This document shows, one piece after another, positions 62,634-64,000 of a stretch of DNA of 64,000 nt. Within the stretch, counting starts at the first letter, position 1. Each line of letters begins with the position of its first letter. Position numbers and translations under genes: made by a program. The notes under the pieces were generated by a model. That model searched no databases. It saw only the letters and a list, made by a program, of their open reading frames with translations, and was not told the DNA's origin. The stretch comes from Brugia malayi (taxonomy: Eukaryota; Nematoda; Chromadorea; Rhabditida; Onchocercidae): assembly GCF_000002995.4 (NCBI RefSeq), contig NW_025062479.1, forward strand, positions 5,697,221 to 5,761,220, written 5' to 3'.

Positions 62634-63855
62634 ATGGAAGTACAGTGTCCGTTTCAGATTACCTTACAACAAGTTAAATTCGACGGATTTACCGATTATT
62701 TTTTTGATAAATTTGATGAATACGGCTGCAATTTAGCTATGGTAATCTGTCCTTTTGAAATTTTTAAGATTAAAATTTCAATGTAAGAAAAAAACTCTCC
62801 CCATTATAATATTTATTTTTTTCTGATGTAATATTTCTGATTTCTGATGGACGTGGTCATTGTCAAATATTCTCTCATTCATCTTACATAATGTATTAAT
62901 TGAAATATCAAAAAAACCGACAAGTTAAGGTCTGAACTGACTTAACTTATGCAAAAAATGAAGGGACACAAATGGATGACACAGGTATGCTGTTTTAAGA
63001 AAACAAAAATAAAGCAAAGACTATGAAACATTGATTTACAGGTCGATCTGGAAAGTGGCAGACTATGGAATTATTCTGAACTACGAATCTGTACAGAGAA
63101 CTGTGCTCAACGACTTCAAGAAATTGGTGTTGGTCAGAGAACCCGATGTGCTTTAATCTGCTCAGTGACGGCGCAGGCAATTATTGTATATATAGCATGC
63201 GCAATGCTGGATGCGACCGTTATATCCGTGAACCCTAGCTTAACATCAGGTGCGTTTTCATCAACTTTCTGAAATACTTCTGAAGACTGGACATGGTTGG
63301 ACATAACCGGACATAGACATGCGATTGCGTAACATCCATTTGTCAAGCTCAGGTTCACGGGACATGAAATTTGTCACTTTTACATCCCATACTTGCACGA
63401 GCTCACCACAATAGAAGTTGCGTTGAATTCTTAGAGCCCCGCGGTAAGTCAACTCTTATCTGTTGATTAGGAAGCGTTTCTATGATTAAATTTGGAATAA
63501 AGGTCATGCATTTGAACTTCATCATGATGTAGAGATGTAATGACATGGCATAGAATCTGAGCAATCCCTCCTGAAGGTTACGGAATGACTACTTCTCGAG
63601 GAGTCAAGTGAAAATAAGTTAAAATGAATGGTAACCTATTCTAGAAGAATTCATATGCACAATTATGCTGTAAATTTCCGATTTCTACAGCATATAAGTT
63701 GTTTTTTATCTTCAGGAGAAATATGGGCTCAACTGGAGAAGAGTCAAGTAGTGTACTGTTTCACCAAAGAAAACAAATTGTTAAAATTAAAAAACGTGAG
63801 ACGTACTGGGGCTGTTCGCAGTGGCAGACGTATTTTAGTTAGCATGTTTCATTAA
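62634..63855 (+). CDS. Acyl-CoA synthetase/luciferase (ANL) superfamily protein, 5' part
   Basis: Exons 62634-62741, 63042-63249 and 63716 onward, phases consistent. The protein starts MEVQCPFQITLQQV. The second exon reads LWNYSELRICTENCAQRLQE and then a hydrophobic ATP-grasp-free N-domain stretch (ALICSVTAQAIIVYIACAML), followed by SVNPSLTSGEIWAQLEKSQV. That last motif matches the 'NP.YT..E...QL..S' block of acyl-CoA synthetases, 4-coumarate-CoA ligases and luciferases. These enzymes adenylate a carboxylic acid with ATP and pass it to CoA. The P-loop-like AMP-binding signature and the whole C-terminal half are absent from the window. The third exon stays open to a stop at 63853-63855, but a good donor (aac|gtgaga) at 63796 makes it more likely that it is spliced onward past 64000. 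Substrate unknown. Confidence 0.75.
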
Positions 63856-64000
63856 ATTTTCAAAAAAGAAAACTTAAAATTGAGTTTATATTAAATTGAC
63901 TTAAAGAAAGAACGACCAAATTTTTAAAAAAGAATAAACAATAAAAAATCCTAAATTAGACTATGCAACAACAATCATTATTTTGTTGCTCTTAACCATC
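63856..64000. other. Window end, probably an intron of the ANL-family gene
   Basis: AT-rich, with no exon recognised. If the donor at 63796 is used, this is intronic. Confidence 0.4.

Noticed and set aside
62995..63452. Minus-strand frames overlapping the ANL-family exons
   Set aside because: They are shadows of the plus-strand exon 63042-63249, whose protein matches the acyl-CoA synthetase N-domain.

Overview
This is nuclear DNA from a nematode, most likely a spirurid/filarial type. The evidence is AT-rich sequence, multi-exon genes with worm-like splice sites (gtaagt donors, tttcag/tttag acceptors), candidate trans-splice acceptors a few bases before start codons, and proteins closest in my memory to C. 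elegans orthologues (AP-2 mu, NOG1, RRP8). The genus cannot be fixed from the sequence alone. No ribosomal RNA, credible tRNA, CRISPR array or intact mobile element was found. Gene models were built by hand: reading frame and splice phase were followed from exon to exon, so each junction agrees in phase, but none is supported by transcripts.

Layout. From 1 to 7.2 kb there is no intact gene, but about 1.5-5.0 kb holds decayed coding-like fragments on both strands plus a 37-bp tandem repeat. At 7.2-10.5 kb (minus) is a small coiled-coil protein gene, and at 11.5-18.1 kb (minus) an eight-exon gene for a serine-rich, probably N-myristoylated protein; I recognise neither. At 21.5-25.3 kb (plus) lies NOG1, the 60S-assembly GTPase, followed 0.6 kb downstream on the same strand by RRP8, the nucleolar rRNA methyltransferase (25.9-28.1 kb). 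Both act in large-subunit ribosome production, and the arrangement suggests an operon. A 2.2-kb GATA-type satellite fills 28.5-30.7 kb.

At 33.3-34.6 kb (plus) is an NK-2/tinman-class homeobox gene. It faces, tail to tail and less than 1 kb away, a TLX/Hox11-class homeobox gene at 35.4-37.5 kb (minus). This pair looks like a retained piece of the ancient NK homeobox cluster and is the most interesting observation here. The stretch 37.5-46.4 kb is gene-poor. A short unidentified minus-strand gene lies at 46.5-47.1 kb. The AP-2 clathrin adaptor mu subunit is at 49.6-53.1 kb (plus, 13 exons including a 9-nt microexon), and a two-pore-domain potassium channel at 55.5-59.9 kb (plus). The 5' end of an acyl-CoA synthetase/luciferase-superfamily gene starts at 62.6 kb and runs towards or past the window edge.

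Apart from the two ribosome-biogenesis genes and the two homeobox genes, the neighbours show no shared pathway.
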